A stretch of DNA of 22,707 nucleotides. Origin: Thermoplasmata archaeon (GTDB lineage Archaea > Thermoplasmatota > Thermoplasmata > Thermoplasmatales > Thermoplasmataceae). The first letter of the stretch is position 1, and the number at the start of each line of letters is the position of its first letter. This document shows positions 14,769 to 21,947 of this stretch, piece after piece. The notes below the pieces were generated by a model. The model ran no database searches. It was not told the DNA's origin and was given only the letters and a program-made list of their open reading frames with translations. Both the position numbers and the translations under genes were made by a program. The stretch lies in contig JAKAYM010000013.1 in assembly GCA_021826795.1 (NCBI GenBank), positions 1-22,707 on the forward strand. The letters run 5' to 3'.

Positions 14769-15227
14769 ATGTTTGGCCCAAGAGGTAAATATATGCATGG
14801 CGAAATGCATCATATGCATGGTAGGCGTGGCTTCGGGCTAAAATACTGGATACTGGGAATAGCGTCGGATAGTGAAGTTACCGGAGCGGATATAGCAAAT
14901 AAGATCGGTGAAATTACCAGAGGAAACTGGATACCATCACCTGGAATAATATATCCAACCTTAACTTCATTGTTCAACGACAATTATCTCGAACTTTCAG
15001 AGAAGGATAATAAAAAATATTATAAAACTACTGAAGAGGGAAAGAAATTGCTGGACGATTCCTATTTCCCATGGGATGAAATTTCCGGGAAAAAGAATGA
15101 TCTATATGATATTATAGTTCAAATGGATAACTATTCACAGTATTTGCTCGATAACGTGGAAAAATTGAATACAGATGAAAAACAGAAAATAAAAGGCATT
15201 ATAGATAACTTAAATAAAATAAATTAA
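14769..15227 (+). CDS. PadR-family transcriptional regulator with His/Met-rich N-terminus
   Basis: The 152-residue protein starts with a 23-residue tail rich in His, Met, Gly and Arg (MHGEMHHMHGRRGFG). This leads into a PadR winged helix: LKYWILGIASDSEVTGADIA, then SPGIIYPTLTSLFNDNYLEL and KKYYKTTEEGKKLL. The SPG.IYPTL..L block is the family signature. Residues about 105-152 form the C-terminal dimerisation helices (DLYDIIVQMDNYSQYLLDNV). PadR proteins are usually repressors of small stress or efflux operons and often regulate themselves. GGTGAG at 14759-14764, overlapping the stop of the upstream gene, is its Shine-Dalgarno motif. The His/Met tail resembles tails of other PadR proteins and could bind soft metals, which is inference. 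Confidence 0.85.
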   Translation: MFGPRGKYMHGEMHHMHGRRGFGLKYWILGIASDSEVTGADIANKIGEITRGNWIPSPGIIYPTLTSLFNDNYLELSEKDNKKYYKTTEEGKKLLDDSYFPWDEISGKKNDLYDIIVQMDNYSQYLLDNVEKLNTDEKQKIKGIIDNLNKIN

Positions 15228-15243
15228 TTTATTTTTTATTTTT
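15228..15243 (+). terminator. T-rich terminator after the PadR gene
   Basis: Immediately after the PadR stop codon the strand reads tttattttttattttt (14 of 16 bases T), the usual form of an archaeal intrinsic terminator. The remaining 200 bases up to sucC hold only AT-rich promoter DNA. Confidence 0.5.
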
Positions 15244-15445
15244 GGAAATTTCAAGGATGGTTATGCAATTATATACAGGAATTTTGATAAAGATTTATGG
15301 TTCATTCAATAAATTGAATATCCTATCAGTGAATCTATTTATAGATCAGATAATGGTTTGAAATATTAATGTTGTATATGAAATAGAAAACTTATTCCTT
15401 AAAAAATAATATTAAATATGCTTTATTAATATATCATGGATTGCA

Positions 15446-16546
15446 ATGAATCTTTATGAATACATGGGCAAGGAAATATTCAGGAAATACGGTATTCCCG
15501 TTCCCGATGGATATGTTATAGAAAATGTTGGAGAACTGAAAGCTTTTGAATATCCTGTGGCCATTAAGTCACAGATTTTATCGGGAAAGCGTGGCAAGGC
15601 TGGAGGAATTAAATTCGCCAAGAATGAATCAGATCTGAAAACTTATTCGGATCAGCTATTGAATTCAACAATAAACAATCTTACCGTAACAAAATTACTC
15701 ATAGAAAGAATGTTAAATATAAAAAAGGAGCTTTATCTTAGCATTACACTTGACAGGGCTGCAAAAAAACCTGTTATAATACTTTCAGCCGATGGTGGGA
15801 TGGAGATAGAAAGTGTACCGGAGGAAAACATACATAAAATTTACATAGACCCGATGGTTGGATATTCAGATTATATTGCAAGGGAAGCATTATCCTATCT
15901 TCCCGTCGACAATAAAAAGCAGTTCAGCAGTTTACTGCAATCTCTATACAATGCCTTTGTTGGTGAAGATGCTTTGCTCACAGAAATAAATCCACTGGTT
16001 ATTGACAGCGAAAATAATATAATAGCCGGGGATTCTAAGGTTGTTATAGATGATAATGCACTTTACAGACATAAAGATTATATGATAACTGATCCTGATA
16101 AGACCGATCTGGAAAACGAGGCGGCTTCAAAGAGCTTTACCTTCATAGAGATGGATGGGGATATCGGGGTAATAGCTAATGGAGCCGGATTGACCATGGC
16201 AACTATGGATGCTCTTACACTTCACAAATTAAAGCCGAGAAACTTCCTTGATCTTGGCGGTACCGATAATATAGAGATAGTTGAGGATGCATTTTCATAT
16301 GTAATGAGGGCCAGGCCTAAGCTGATATTTGTTAACATATTCGGCGGCGTGACAAAGGCAGATACAGTTGCCAATGGAATAGTATCATCAAAAAAGAAAT
16401 TTGATATCAAGCAGCCCATCGTTGTAAGACTCAGCGGTGTTCATGAGGAGGAGGGACAGAAAATTCTCCTGGATAGCGGCATAAAGGCTTTCAACAACAT
16501 GACAGATGCTGTAAAGGAGCTATCAAAAATACAGGGGGTAGAATAA
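15446..16546 (+). CDS. sucC: Succinyl-CoA ligase, beta subunit
   Basis: The 366-residue protein begins MNLYEYMGKEIFRKYGIPVP, the standard SucC start. It has an N-terminal ATP-grasp region (SGKRGKAGGIKFAKN, about 45-60, matching the Gly/Arg/Lys-rich nucleotide loop), the Mg-binding INPLV (about 181-185) and the C-terminal flavodoxin-like domain with FLDLGGTDN and NIFGGVTKADTVANGI. With SucD it makes ATP (or GTP) from succinyl-CoA, or runs in reverse. An ATG at 15436 is out of frame, so 15446 is the start. AT-rich TATA-like sequence lies at 15407-15430. One base separates it from sucD. Its position beside the 2-oxoacid:ferredoxin oxidoreductase and succinate dehydrogenase genes fits an oxidative TCA cycle role. 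It is slightly shorter than the 385-390 residues of bacterial SucC. Confidence 0.93.
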   Translation: MNLYEYMGKEIFRKYGIPVPDGYVIENVGELKAFEYPVAIKSQILSGKRGKAGGIKFAKNESDLKTYSDQLLNSTINNLTVTKLLIERMLNIKKELYLSITLDRAAKKPVIILSADGGMEIESVPEENIHKIYIDPMVGYSDYIAREALSYLPVDNKKQFSSLLQSLYNAFVGEDALLTEINPLVIDSENNIIAGDSKVVIDDNALYRHKDYMITDPDKTDLENEAASKSFTFIEMDGDIGVIANGAGLTMATMDALTLHKLKPRNFLDLGGTDNIEIVEDAFSYVMRARPKLIFVNIFGGVTKADTVANGIVSSKKKFDIKQPIVVRLSGVHEEEGQKILLDSGIKAFNNMTDAVKELSKIQGVE

Positions 16547-16547
16547 A

Positions 16548-17402
16548 ATGGTTATAATCAGCAAGGAAACAAGGGTAATAGTTCAGGGGATGACAGGCCA
16601 TCAGGGAACATTTCATTCTGGGGAAATGATCAAGTTCGGAACAAATGTTGTTGCAGGAGTGTCTCCAGGAAAAGCAGGAACAAAGGTAAACGGCGTGGAT
16701 GTGTACAATAATGTTGTGGATACATTACCATTGAAACCTGATGCATCCATGATATCGGTTCCGGCACCATTTGTTAAGGACGCAGCACTGGAAGCCATGG
16801 AAAATGGAATAAAATTAATTTACATACTTACAGAGCACGTGCCTGTGCATGATACAATGGAGCTTTACCATGAGGCGAGAAGAAAAGGAGTGTTCATGAT
16901 AGGCCCCAACAGTCCGGGAATAACCGTTCCGGGACAGGCCAAGATAGGAATAATGCCGAATAACATATTCCGTGTTGGGGATGTTGCAATTGCATCAAGG
17001 AGCGGTACACTGACATATGAGATTGTCAAGGCAGTTACAGATGCCGGGTTCGGTGAAAGCACTGTTATAGGGCTTGGCGGTGATCCTATTATAGGAACCA
17101 CGTTTTCTGACATAATAAGGATATTCAACGATGATCCCCAGACAAAGCAGATAGTCCTTGTAGGAGAAATAGGCGGAAATGAGGAGGAAAAGGCTGCAAA
17201 GTACATAAAGGAGCATGTTAAAAAGCCAGTTACCGGTTATATCACAGGCATCAGTGCACCACCGGGAAAGAAAATGGGGCATGCAGGGGCAATCATCGAA
17301 AAGGGGACGGGAACGGCAGAATCCAAAATACAGGCATTTAAAGATGCAGGAATTAAGGTAGCCAGCTATCCCGATGACATACCGACCCTCCTGAGAAAAT
17401 AA
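16548..17402 (+). CDS. sucD: Succinyl-CoA ligase, alpha subunit
   Basis: The 284-residue protein carries the CoA-binding Rossmann start RVIVQGMTGHQGTFHSGEMI (9-28) and VAGVSPGKAGTKVNGVDVYN. GPNSPGI is at 119-125, and the phosphorylated histidine is His245 in KKMGHAGAII. The length is normal for the family. Bound to SucC it forms the phosphohistidine intermediate of the succinyl-CoA to succinate reaction in the cytoplasm. It starts one base after the sucC stop, so the two are co-translated. The gene ends with a short T-rich stretch that also holds the promoter of the next gene. Confidence 0.95.
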   Translation: MVIISKETRVIVQGMTGHQGTFHSGEMIKFGTNVVAGVSPGKAGTKVNGVDVYNNVVDTLPLKPDASMISVPAPFVKDAALEAMENGIKLIYILTEHVPVHDTMELYHEARRKGVFMIGPNSPGITVPGQAKIGIMPNNIFRVGDVAIASRSGTLTYEIVKAVTDAGFGESTVIGLGGDPIIGTTFSDIIRIFNDDPQTKQIVLVGEIGGNEEEKAAKYIKEHVKKPVTGYITGISAPPGKKMGHAGAIIEKGTGTAESKIQAFKDAGIKVASYPDDIPTLLRK

Positions 17403-17418
17403 TCTTTAAAATGTTATA

Positions 17419-17427
17419 TTTATATAT
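17419..17427 (+). promoter_or_regulatory. TATA box for the 94-aa gene
   Basis: tttatatat is centred about 24 bases before the ATG at 17447. This predicts that the small gene has its own leaderless transcript rather than depending only on read-through from sucCD. Confidence 0.5.
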
Positions 17428-17446
17428 TTTGCTTTGATTTCATCCT

Positions 17447-17731
17447 ATGCAACCTAATATAAAACTGGAAAAATTACAGAACTATGTCATGGAGAATTCA
17501 TCATATAGATTATATATACATGGAAATGACTTTGACCTGCACTTTGTTCCAAATACACCGGAGGCGGAGGCGCATTTTCCCGACGGAGAAAGTGTAGAGC
17601 ATGTAATGTATGGATATATCAGCAATGGTATAGCGTATTTTACAAAATTCGTAACAACATCTGCACTGGGACAGACGGAAATTAACATTGGTGATGATGA
17701 TCCTGTCATGGAATGGCTGAAATATATATAA
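17447..17731 (+). CDS. Conserved-looking 94-aa protein of unknown function
   Basis: I do not recognise a family. The product is acidic (many Glu and Asp, pI probably near 4.5), has no membrane segment, signal peptide or Cys, and mixes alternating beta-like stretches (SSYRLYIHGNDFDLHFVPN, then VMYGYISNGIAYFTKFVTT) with a C-terminal GDDDPVMEWLKYI helix. Codon use and composition match its neighbours, and a well placed TATA box (17419-17427) supports the start, so it is probably a real gene. It sits between sucCD and the 2-oxoacid:ferredoxin oxidoreductase, both linked to succinyl-CoA, which makes an accessory or regulatory role possible but unproven. Confidence 0.65.
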   Translation: MQPNIKLEKLQNYVMENSSYRLYIHGNDFDLHFVPNTPEAEAHFPDGESVEHVMYGYISNGIAYFTKFVTTSALGQTEINIGDDDPVMEWLKYI

Positions 17732-17819
17732 AATATTCAATATTTATACATAAAATACAGATTTTTGCACTGAAAAATTCATCTATTTAAAATCGTATAC
17801 TTATAATCCGATGGTAAAG

Positions 17820-17829
17820 TTTTTAAATT
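17820..17829 (+). promoter_or_regulatory. Likely TATA box for the oxidoreductase operon
   Basis: tttttaaatt is centred about 30 bases before the ATG at 17855. It is the best TATA-like element in the 123-bp gap after the 94-aa gene and would give a very short or absent leader. Confidence 0.4.
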
Positions 17830-17854
17830 AAATTAGGCTTATCATACGGTAACA

Positions 17855-19753
17855 ATGCAGGAAACTGATATCAATCTACTTGTGGGAGGTCCACAGGGGG
17901 GAGGAATAGATAGTGCTGCAAATATGATTAGCATGGCATTTTCTTTGGCAGGCTATAATATTTACGGAATAAGAGAATTCCATTCCAATATAAAGGGAAG
18001 ACATAGCTATATACATTTTAGAATAATGCATGAGAGGCCAAAATCACTGAAATATCCTGTCGATATTATGGTGGCTCTTGATCCAGATACTCTTTTCGAA
18101 CATATGTTCGACGTGTCAAAGGGATCCAAGGTTGTTTATGATTCGGCTTTCGATACATTCAATCTTAAAAATGCAAGAATGATTACATCCGATACAATGG
18201 GCAGAATCCAGGATGAACTGGCTGAAAGAAATCTTTCATTTGACGTTAAGGGGGTTCTTGATTACTTTAAGAGTACCGGAATTGATGTAATCGCCATACC
18301 CTTTGACAAGCTCATAAATGAGAATGTGCATGATGGCCCTGCAAACCGGTATTACAATACACTGGGTGCAGGCACAACCCTTGCACTACTGGGGCTTGAT
18401 GAGGAACACGCAGATGATGGTATTAAATTTGCATTCAAGAAAAAACCCAAGGTGGTAGAATCCAATATAAAAGTTATAAGGGCAGCGTATGATTATGTTG
18501 AGAAATCACCATTGAAAGTGGCAACACTGCCCACATATCCCGCAATACCCAGAATGCTATTAACCGGCAATGATGCAACAGCACTGGGTAAATTAATGGG
18601 CGGTCTCAGATTCCAGACTTATTATCCAATTACACCTGCAAGCGATGAAAGTACCCTGCTGGAAAGTCATGAGGAAATGACGTTCCTGAAAAATGCTGAT
18701 AAAATAGTAAACAAAGCAGGACTTGTTGTTGTCCAGTGTGAGGATGAACTATCGGCTATTAACATGGCAAACGGTGCTGCACTGACCGGAACCAGAAGCG
18801 CAACAGCAACTTCCGGACCGGGATTCTCGCTCATGGCAGAGGGAATAGGATATGCAGGAATGACAGAAATACCGGTGGTAATTACATTCTATCAGAGAGG
18901 GGGACCATCAACAGGTTTACCCACAAGGAACGGGCAGGCAGATCTATTATTTGCGCTCAATACTGGACATGGTGAATTTCCGAAAATGGTAATATCATCC
19001 GGAGACATGGAAGAATGCATCTACGATGGAATGAAATCACTGAATTATGCCCAGAGATACCAGATGCCGGTAATACATTTAATTGATAAAACACTGGCAA
19101 ACACAATGGACCTTGTTCCTGAAATAGATGTAAAGAAAGTAAAAATTGTAAAATACAATGAAAATACAAATCATGAGAATTTCAAGAGATATTCCCTTGA
19201 TACTGAAAATGGAATTTCTCCATACGGTGTATTCGGAAAGGATATATTCTGGATGACAGGTGATGAGCACGATGAGCTAGGTCATGTAACAGAGGATTCT
19301 GCAATGAGGGATAAGATGATGGAAAAAAGAATGCAGAAACTGGTTACAGCCGATAGGGAGATACCTCTGGAAGACAAGGTGGTTCTTTACGGAGATGAAA
19401 ATGCAGATATAACATATGTTACATGGGGAAGTCAGAAGAGCCTGCTCATGGATACAATAAGTGAACTGAAGAAACAGGGAATATCAGCAAATCTTCTGTA
19501 TCTCAGAATGTTCGAGCCATTCCCATCTGAATATGTGGCAAAGGTTCTGAAAAACTCACATCTGATCATAGATGTTGAAAGCAATATGACCGGTCAGGCA
19601 GCAAAGGTAATCAGAATGTTTACAGGGATAAATATAGAAAACTTTATCCTTAAATATAATGGAAGGCATATGACATTAGATGAGGTTTTGAGGTCTACAA
19701 AGAATATAATGGAAAAGAAGACCGCGCTGGAAGTACTCCAGGAAGGGTCATAG
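17855..19753 (+). CDS. 2-oxoacid:ferredoxin oxidoreductase, fused gamma-alpha subunit
   Basis: The 632-residue protein is the fused type known from Sulfolobus-like two-subunit enzymes. Residues 1-215 are the gamma domain (LLVGGPQGGGIDSAANMISM, 8-27). Residues about 230-632 are the alpha domain, with the YPITPAS motif at 257-263 and ATSGPGFSLMAEGIGYAG in the TPP-domain partner fold. The enzyme decarboxylates 2-oxoacids with CoA and reduces ferredoxin, making acyl-CoA. Substrate range cannot be read safely: 2-oxoglutarate is favoured by the neighbouring sucCD and sdh genes, but Sulfolobus-type enzymes also take pyruvate. It ends one base before the beta subunit's ribosome-binding site. It acts in the cytoplasm as an alpha2beta2 or alphabeta complex. 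Confidence 0.93.
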   Translation: MQETDINLLVGGPQGGGIDSAANMISMAFSLAGYNIYGIREFHSNIKGRHSYIHFRIMHERPKSLKYPVDIMVALDPDTLFEHMFDVSKGSKVVYDSAFDTFNLKNARMITSDTMGRIQDELAERNLSFDVKGVLDYFKSTGIDVIAIPFDKLINENVHDGPANRYYNTLGAGTTLALLGLDEEHADDGIKFAFKKKPKVVESNIKVIRAAYDYVEKSPLKVATLPTYPAIPRMLLTGNDATALGKLMGGLRFQTYYPITPASDESTLLESHEEMTFLKNADKIVNKAGLVVVQCEDELSAINMANGAALTGTRSATATSGPGFSLMAEGIGYAGMTEIPVVITFYQRGGPSTGLPTRNGQADLLFALNTGHGEFPKMVISSGDMEECIYDGMKSLNYAQRYQMPVIHLIDKTLANTMDLVPEIDVKKVKIVKYNENTNHENFKRYSLDTENGISPYGVFGKDIFWMTGDEHDELGHVTEDSAMRDKMMEKRMQKLVTADREIPLEDKVVLYGDENADITYVTWGSQKSLLMDTISELKKQGISANLLYLRMFEPFPSEYVAKVLKNSHLIIDVESNMTGQAAKVIRMFTGINIENFILKYNGRHMTLDEVLRSTKNIMEKKTALEVLQEGS

Positions 19754-19759
19754 GGTGAT
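19754..19759 (+). promoter_or_regulatory. Shine-Dalgarno motif that fixes the beta-subunit start
   Basis: GGTGAT lies four bases before the ATG at 19764. An in-frame GTG at 19755 is part of this motif itself, so it is unlikely to be the start. The same 13-base string GGTGATAAAAATG precedes and starts the gene at 14535, and sdhE has it with one extra A. Confidence 0.65.
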
Positions 19760-19763
19760 AAAA

Positions 19764-20708
19764 ATGCAAAAAGGAGTAGAAGACAGGGGCAAATACAACT
19801 TCAGGAATAACATAACAATTGACTGGTGCCCGGGATGTGGTGACTTCGGTATAGTCAGCGCAGTTACACAGGCACTTTCCAACATGAAAATGGATCCTGA
19901 TGATGTGGTTGCAGTATCAGGTATAGGCTGCTCAGGAAAAACTCCACATTATTTGAATATTGCGGGGGTCCATACACTGCACGGAAGGGCTATACCCTAT
20001 GCAGTGGGTGTTAAACTTTCCAATCCCAATTTGAATGTTCTGGTAATGGGAGGGGATGGAGACCTGCTCAGCATTGGAGCAGGACATTTTGTTGGAGAAG
20101 GAAGAAGAAACTCCGGTGTCAAGGTAATACTTTATAATAACTCGGTTTACGGACTGACTAAGGGACAGGCTGCTCCAACACTACCACTTGGTGAAAAGGT
20201 AAAGAGCCTTGCAAGGCCAAATATAATGGGAAAGATAAATCCTATCACACTGGCTATGGCTTCCGGATATTCATTCGTGGCAAGAGCATTCTCATCAGAA
20301 ATAAAGCAACTATCATATATTATAGAAAGGGCTATAAAGCATGAGGGATCAGCAGTAATAGAGGTATTACAGCCATGCCCTACATACAATGATGTAAATA
20401 CACTGGACTGGTACAGACAGCGTGTCTACAAACTTGAAGATGATAAATCATGGAATCCCGTTGTTGATAAGAAAGAAGAAGATGAGGAAAAATTTGACAC
20501 CGGATACAGAAAATCACTGGAATGGGGAGACCATATACCCATAGGCATATTCTATGAAAACAACACCATTCCGAGCTATACCAACAGGCTTGCAGGGATA
20601 GTTCCAGAGTATCTGAAATATCCACCTGCTTTGCAGGAAGTAGCAGATAAGGATGGATATACCATAGTAGATCCTGTAAAAACATTCTCTGAAAAGGACG
20701 TTGAATAA
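19764..20708 (+). CDS. 2-oxoacid:ferredoxin oxidoreductase, beta subunit
   Basis: From the ATG at 19764 the product has 314 residues, the usual size. WCPGCGDFGI (21-30) supplies Cys22 and Cys25. Cys56 in GIGCSGK and a cysteine in LQPCPTYND complete the likely [4Fe-4S] site. GGDGDLLSIGAGH (96-108) is the TPP/Mg motif, followed by NNSVYGLTKGQAAPTLPLG, where the LTKGQ form is that of Sulfolobus-type 2-oxoacid enzymes rather than pyruvate-specific MTGGQ types. There is no added ferredoxin domain. It carries the TPP and cluster that pass electrons to ferredoxin. The gene directly follows the alpha subunit and is convergent with the succinate dehydrogenase genes. Confidence 0.93.
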   Translation: MQKGVEDRGKYNFRNNITIDWCPGCGDFGIVSAVTQALSNMKMDPDDVVAVSGIGCSGKTPHYLNIAGVHTLHGRAIPYAVGVKLSNPNLNVLVMGGDGDLLSIGAGHFVGEGRRNSGVKVILYNNSVYGLTKGQAAPTLPLGEKVKSLARPNIMGKINPITLAMASGYSFVARAFSSEIKQLSYIIERAIKHEGSAVIEVLQPCPTYNDVNTLDWYRQRVYKLEDDKSWNPVVDKKEEDEEKFDTGYRKSLEWGDHIPIGIFYENNTIPSYTNRLAGIVPEYLKYPPALQEVADKDGYTIVDPVKTFSEKDVE

Positions 20709-20743
20709 ATTTATTTAATTTAAAAATTTAATTTTTGGTTTCT
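20709..20743. terminator. T-rich two-way terminator between convergent operons
   Basis: Only 19 bases separate the stop codons of the oxidoreductase beta gene and the SdhF-like gene. The plus strand reads atttaattttt and ttggtttctttg across the junction, while the minus strand has aaattaaatttttaaa, giving T-rich tracts in both directions. Confidence 0.4.
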
Positions 20744-21075
20744 TTGTTTTTCATATCTGTAAGGTATTTTTCAAGATATGCTAGATCATTTCCTATTGTA
20801 TTTTCATTCTCCTTTAACCAGAGAAGACCACCTGCAGAATCTACAACTGTTCCTGCAAATTTCATGTCCCCCACCAGCTGTTTCCAGTTGAATGGAATCT
20901 TTGATATTACAGATAGATACATTGCGTTGTTCAACTTCCGTACATGTAATTTCCCGTAGAATAGATCATCCTTTTTGTAATAAACCTCCGTTGCAAAGGG
21001 TTTATCCCCGGGTCTAGGAGGTATTTCTGATTGCCCGGTAACTTCCGTACCCTTTAAAAGGTCTGCGTAGTTCAT
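20728..21075 (-). CDS. Small SdhF/SdhD-like subunit of E-type succinate dehydrogenase
   Basis: The true start is the ATG at 21075 ([14 protein letters not shown]), giving 115 residues. A longer upstream frame to 21192 only overlaps sdhE in another frame. The ATG overlaps the sdhE stop by four bases (ATGA), and GGGGGAT upstream can serve as its ribosome-binding site. The product is soluble in composition, with [20 protein letters not shown], a central [20 protein letters not shown] beta-rich part, and a charged C-terminal helix. Sulfolobus-type succinate dehydrogenases have a fourth small subunit (SdhD/SdhF) of about this size after the CCG subunit. Position and size support that equivalence; I cannot confirm it by a known motif. 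Confidence 0.6.
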   Translation of the reverse strand: MNYADLLKGTEVTGQSEIPPRPGDKPFATEVYYKKDDLFYGKLHVRKLNNAMYLSVISKIPFNWKQLVGDMKFAGTVVDSAGGLLWLKENENTIGNDLAYLEKYLTDMKNKETKN

Positions 21076-21947
21076 GATATCCCCCTTGACCTCAGATATT
21101 CTATGGATCCCTTTGACATTCCCAGCTGTTTCGGTGTGTATCCGAAGGATAGCCCTATGAGCTGTGTTATGTAAACAGCGGGAAGCCTCCACTCCTGTTT
21201 GAACTGTCTCTGAATTTTATCCTGGGTAACATCAAGCTGCAGGTGGCACAGTGAGCATGGATGCACAAGAATTTCGGAACCCTCGTTCCTTGCACTGGAA
21301 AGTATATTATTTGCCATCTTCAGTGCAACCGTGGGGTTTGATCCCATAAGTGGAAAACCGCAGCATGCTGTTTTCATTGGAAATGCTACCGGAGTCGCTC
21401 CTGTGGCAGCCACAAGATCCATTACACTATGTGGATTAAATGCCGATTCAAAACCCATTACATTGGATGGCCTGAGAAGCTGGCATCCATAGTATGTTCC
21501 AACCTTTAGTCCGGTAAGCGGTCTTTTGACATGTTTTCTTATATTGTCAATGCCAACATCCCTGATCAGAACCCATATGAAGTGCTCTGACTCAACGCCG
21601 TTGTCGTATTCTTCCATGTTGGCTTCCTTGAGCCTTTCATCAACATCCTCCTTCAGTACAGGATCATTTTCATACTTGTCGGCAGCTATTTTATGGGAAT
21701 TCAGGCATACGCTGCATGGGGTTGCCATCTTATTGTAACCCATCTTCTCAACCTTCTCCAGATTTCTCAGATTAAGAGATGCATGGACTGCCTCGTTCTT
21801 ATCATCCATGAATCCCCCGCCGCAGCAGTTCCAGTCATCAACCTCCATAAGTTCCAGATCAAGATCCTTTGCTATCATTTGCGTTGCTATATCCACATCC
21901 TTTGCTATTCCATGGGAAGCACATCCCGGATAATATGCTACTTTCAT
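21072..21947 (-). CDS. sdhE: SdhE-type CCG-domain subunit of succinate dehydrogenase
   Basis: The 291-residue protein has two complete CCG (HdrB-type) motifs. The first is Cys9, Cys41-Cys42-Gly and Cys78-x2-Cys81. The second is Cys155, Cys195-Cys196-Gly and Cys231-x2-Cys234. Such domains hold the unusual iron-sulfur sites of heterodisulfide reductase HdrB and of SdhE in E-type succinate:quinone reductases, where SdhE replaces the heme-binding membrane anchors. It has no transmembrane segment and would bind the membrane face by amphipathic parts. The start is fixed by GGGTGAT five bases upstream and by a four-base ATGA overlap with sdhB. The neighbouring SdhB-like protein argues for succinate dehydrogenase rather than Hdr. 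Confidence 0.88.
   Translation of the reverse strand: MKVAYYPGCASHGIAKDVDIATQMIAKDLDLELMEVDDWNCCGGGFMDDKNEAVHASLNLRNLEKVEKMGYNKMATPCSVCLNSHKIAADKYENDPVLKEDVDERLKEANMEEYDNGVESEHFIWVLIRDVGIDNIRKHVKRPLTGLKVGTYYGCQLLRPSNVMGFESAFNPHSVMDLVAATGATPVAFPMKTACCGFPLMGSNPTVALKMANNILSSARNEGSEILVHPCSLCHLQLDVTQDKIQRQFKQEWRLPAVYITQLIGLSFGYTPKQLGMSKGSIEYLRSRGIS

Noticed and set aside
19755..19763. GTG start for the oxidoreductase beta subunit
   Set aside because: This GTG is part of the GGTGAT ribosome-binding motif for the ATG at 19764. The same reasoning rejects the GTG at 14526.
21076..21192. Longer N-terminus for the SdhF-like protein
   Set aside because: These codons overlap the conserved end of sdhE in another frame. 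The ATGA overlap at 21075 gives a better start with a ribosome-binding site.
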